Below, in pieces: positions 62,606 to 64,000 of a stretch of 64,000 nt of DNA. The notes below the pieces were generated by a model, which was not told the origin of the DNA, did not search any database, and saw only the letters and a list, made by a program, of their open reading frames with translations. Numbering within the stretch: position 1 is the stretch's first letter; every line of letters starts with the position of its first letter. Source of the DNA: Fluviicola sp. (lineage in GTDB: Bacteria; Bacteroidota; Bacteroidia; Flavobacteriales_D; Crocinitomicaceae); the NCBI GenBank assembly GCA_029866325.1, contig JARWZO010000011.1, forward strand, positions 31,847 to 95,846, written 5' to 3'. The position numbers and the translations under genes are program-made.

Positions 62606-63337
62606 TTATCCTTTTTTGAGGAAGATCAAAAATTCCCGATTACCATCACCTCCAAAAATCGGTGATTCGATAATTTCTTGTGTAATCAAATGTGACTCGG
62701 CAGCAAAGCGTTTTACATTGTCTAATACTTGTGGGTAACTCAAACTGCTTCTTACAACGCCATGTTTATTCAATGACTTGCGTTCCAATTCAAACTGCGG
62801 TTTAATCAATGCTACCACTGTTGCACCTTCTTTCAGGAATAATTGGATAAAAGGAAATACTTTTTCCAATGAAATGAATGAAACATCGATCACCGCTCCA
62901 TCTTGTAAGGTTGGGAAATGATGAGCTGTTAATTCACGGACATGTGTTTTTTCAAAATTGGTAATTTTCGGATTTTCTGTCAGACGTTGATGCAATTGTC
63001 CATGCCCCACATCAATGCACGTTACATGTGCAATTCCACGCGAAAGAAGCACTTCGGTGAATCCACCTGTAGAAGCACCAATGTCCATAAAAGACAAGCC
63101 TTCAACCGAAATGTTCCAGTGGTCAAGCGCTTTGATTAATTTTAATGCACCACGAGAAACCCAAGGAAGTTCTTCATTGATTAAACTGATGGCTGAATCG
63201 GTGTCTATCTTTTTTCCGGGTTTGTCGATTGCAATGCCGTTTACCAAGACATCACCATTTTTAATGAGTTCTTCACCACGCGTGCGCGATGTTACCAGTC
63301 CACGTTCCATCAAAACTTTATCCAATCGTTCTTCCAT
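62606..63337 (-). CDS. tlyA: TlyA-family rRNA 2'-O-methyltransferase
   Basis: The 243-residue protein has an S4 domain (RLDKVLMERGLVTSRTRGEEL and DVLVNGIAIDKPG) joined to an FtsJ-like methyltransferase domain (LSFMDIGASTGGFTEVLLSRG, split here as DIGASTGGFTEV; CIDVGHGQL; DVSFISLEKVFP; VALIKPQFELE). TlyA methylates 16S and/or 23S rRNA; the older name hemolysin is not supported. A TACTTTTG box ends four bases from its ATG, so the message may be leaderless. Confidence 0.94.
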   Translation of the reverse strand: MEERLDKVLMERGLVTSRTRGEELIKNGDVLVNGIAIDKPGKKIDTDSAISLINEELPWVSRGALKLIKALDHWNISVEGLSFMDIGASTGGFTEVLLSRGIAHVTCIDVGHGQLHQRLTENPKITNFEKTHVRELTAHHFPTLQDGAVIDVSFISLEKVFPFIQLFLKEGATVVALIKPQFELERKSLNKHGVVRSSLSYPQVLDNVKRFAAESHLITQEIIESPIFGGDGNREFLIFLKKG

Positions 63338-63341
63338 GCTA

Positions 63342-63349
63342 CAAAAGTA
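63342..63349 (-). promoter_or_regulatory. -7 box TACTTTTG abutting the tlyA start codon
   Basis: It is an exact TAnnTTTG match, with four bases (TAGC) to the ATG at 63337. It resembles the sufS arrangement. Confidence 0.45.
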
Positions 63350-63451
63350 GTTTAATATGGAGATTTGAATGAATCAGTTTCTGAGAAAGCTCTGCAAATC
63401 GTCAAGATTTTCATGGATGAGGCGGATAGTCGTCTTATTTTAATCCACAAA

Positions 63452-63477
63452 AAAGAGGAAGTAAACACTTCCTCTTT
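63452..63477 (-). terminator. Rho-independent terminator of the DUF4402 gene
   Basis: A perfect 11-base stem AAAGAGGAAGT/ACTTCCTCTTT has a 4-base loop and a T-rich continuation on the minus strand. It begins 45 bases beyond the stop at 63523. Confidence 0.75.
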
Positions 63478-63522
63478 ATTTGTCAAATAGACTTGTAGTA
63501 GTCTGTTTTGAAGCGGTTTATC

Positions 63523-64000
63523 CTAGTTGTAAGCAACTGTTACATCAAAAGAACCTGTGTATAGTCCTACCGGTTGGTTGGCATCTACGTTCAATGTAGC
63601 TCCTACTTTCAAAGCTGATTCACCTTGCGCATCTAAAGCTGATGTAGCACCCAATGAAGAAACAAAGTTGTCTACCTGCATGTCATTCGCACCTGAAGCA
63701 ATCAAGATAGTTGAAGGCAAAGAGATCGTGAACGTTGCATCCGGGTATCCGATGATATCAAATGCAGCCGCATTGGAAACGTTACCTGCAGAGATCAAGG
63801 TTACACCACCTGTTGCAGAACGAACATCTGTGATGGCCATGTCAACTGTACCTGCTGCCGGACCTGCAGCGATGTTACCAAACTTAAGGTCGGCAGTTTT
63901 AGTGATTTGCAAAGGCGATACGATACGAGCGCTTGCGTCAGCTGAAGCTGTAGATTGAGCGTAAGTTGTAGAGAAAGCAACAACGAATAATGCTCCGGCG
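63523..64000 (-). CDS. DUF4402-domain secreted protein, start outside the window
   Basis: About 158 codons are visible and the N-terminus lies beyond 64000. The first readable residues are the end of a signal peptide (AGALFVVAFSTTYAQ). They are followed by SARIVSPLQITKTADLKFG, the typical DUF4402 opening. ATFTISLPST, then LDAQGESALKVGATL and the ending GSFDVTVAYN fit the small fimbrial- or pilin-like beta-sandwich of this family. Such proteins are often repeated in tandem, so more copies may lie just outside. It is probably a surface or outer-membrane-associated structural protein. The count of Cys is zero, as is common. Confidence 0.85.
   Translation of the reverse strand, partial: AGALFVVAFSTTYAQSTASADASARIVSPLQITKTADLKFGNIAAGPAAGTVDMAITDVRSATGGVTLISAGNVSNAAAFDIIGYPDATFTISLPSTILIASGANDMQVDNFVSSLGATSALDAQGESALKVGATLNVDANQPVGLYTGSFDVTVAYN

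Noticed and set aside
62606..63337. Hemolysin function for TlyA
   Set aside because: The S4 plus FtsJ-like domains show an rRNA methyltransferase; haemolysis is an old mislabel.
1..64000. tRNA or rRNA genes
   Set aside because: Gaps were read on both strands and no cloverleaf with a CCA end or conserved TTCRANYC box, nor any rRNA stretch, was found. This is a by-eye search; a covariance-model scan would be decisive.

Overview
The window looks like chromosomal DNA of a Bacteroidota bacterium, most likely a flavobacterial or Crocinitomicaceae-type organism (inference). The evidence is five proteins with C-terminal type IX secretion (T9SS) sorting domains of type A or B, lipoproteins with short Cys-Lys-rich starts, an S13 carboxypeptidase, an imelysin, WaaA, SUF iron-sulfur genes, and many -7 promoter boxes of the Bacteroidota form TAnnTTTG. 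I saw no rRNA, tRNA, CRISPR array or intact transposase.

Layout. 0-4 kb: a cut secreted-protein gene, a TonB-dependent receptor and a secreted M28 peptidase. 4.2-5.9 kb: the most interesting locus, an MNIO-family (former DUF692) enzyme preceded by two 60-residue paralogous peptides. The peptides share a hydrophobic leader and an invariant ending, Asp-Cys-Pro-x-Cys-Gly-Met-Gly; this is very probably a small RiPP pathway making exported, metal-related modified peptides. Repeat elements flank it on both sides. 6.2-19.8 kb: outer-membrane protein plus waaA, an esterase, a LOG-family protein, a large T9SS-exported BNR/PKD protein, two small genes, uvrA and a lytic transglycosylase. 19.9-20.7 kb: a frameshifted S23-type four-helix-bundle gene between two inverted-repeat modules.

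20.7-45.2 kb is mostly surface-polysaccharide biosynthesis. A minus-strand operon (asnB-like amidotransferase, GT4 glycosyltransferase, Wza-like export protein, Wzc-like tyrosine kinase, rfbC, WecA-like initiating transferase) is followed by a plus-strand operon. The latter holds four genes for UDP-2,3-diacetamido-glucuronate synthesis (wbpA, B, D and E types) plus ugd and UDP-glucuronate decarboxylase. A CpsB-type phosphatase, the natural antagonist of the Wzc kinase, and rfbB lie further on. Between the operons are dacB and an iron-type pair, imelysin and a di-haem DUF1111 protein, with a palindrome in their promoter.

45-64 kb: small stress or signalling genes (SRPBCC, Crp/Fnr regulator, pentapeptide-repeat protein, NTF2-like, DinB-like), a membrane protein fused to YceI, a giant WG-repeat protein, a secreted sugar dehydrogenase, rluF, fabF and sufT-sufE-sufS. 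Last come a lipoprotein/ECF-sigma/membrane-protein operon whose third gene ends in a beta-barrel-like domain, tlyA, and a cut DUF4402 gene.

Four families of short dispersed or inverted repeats recur in the intergenic gaps. Several sit exactly at gene 3' ends and probably act as bidirectional terminators.
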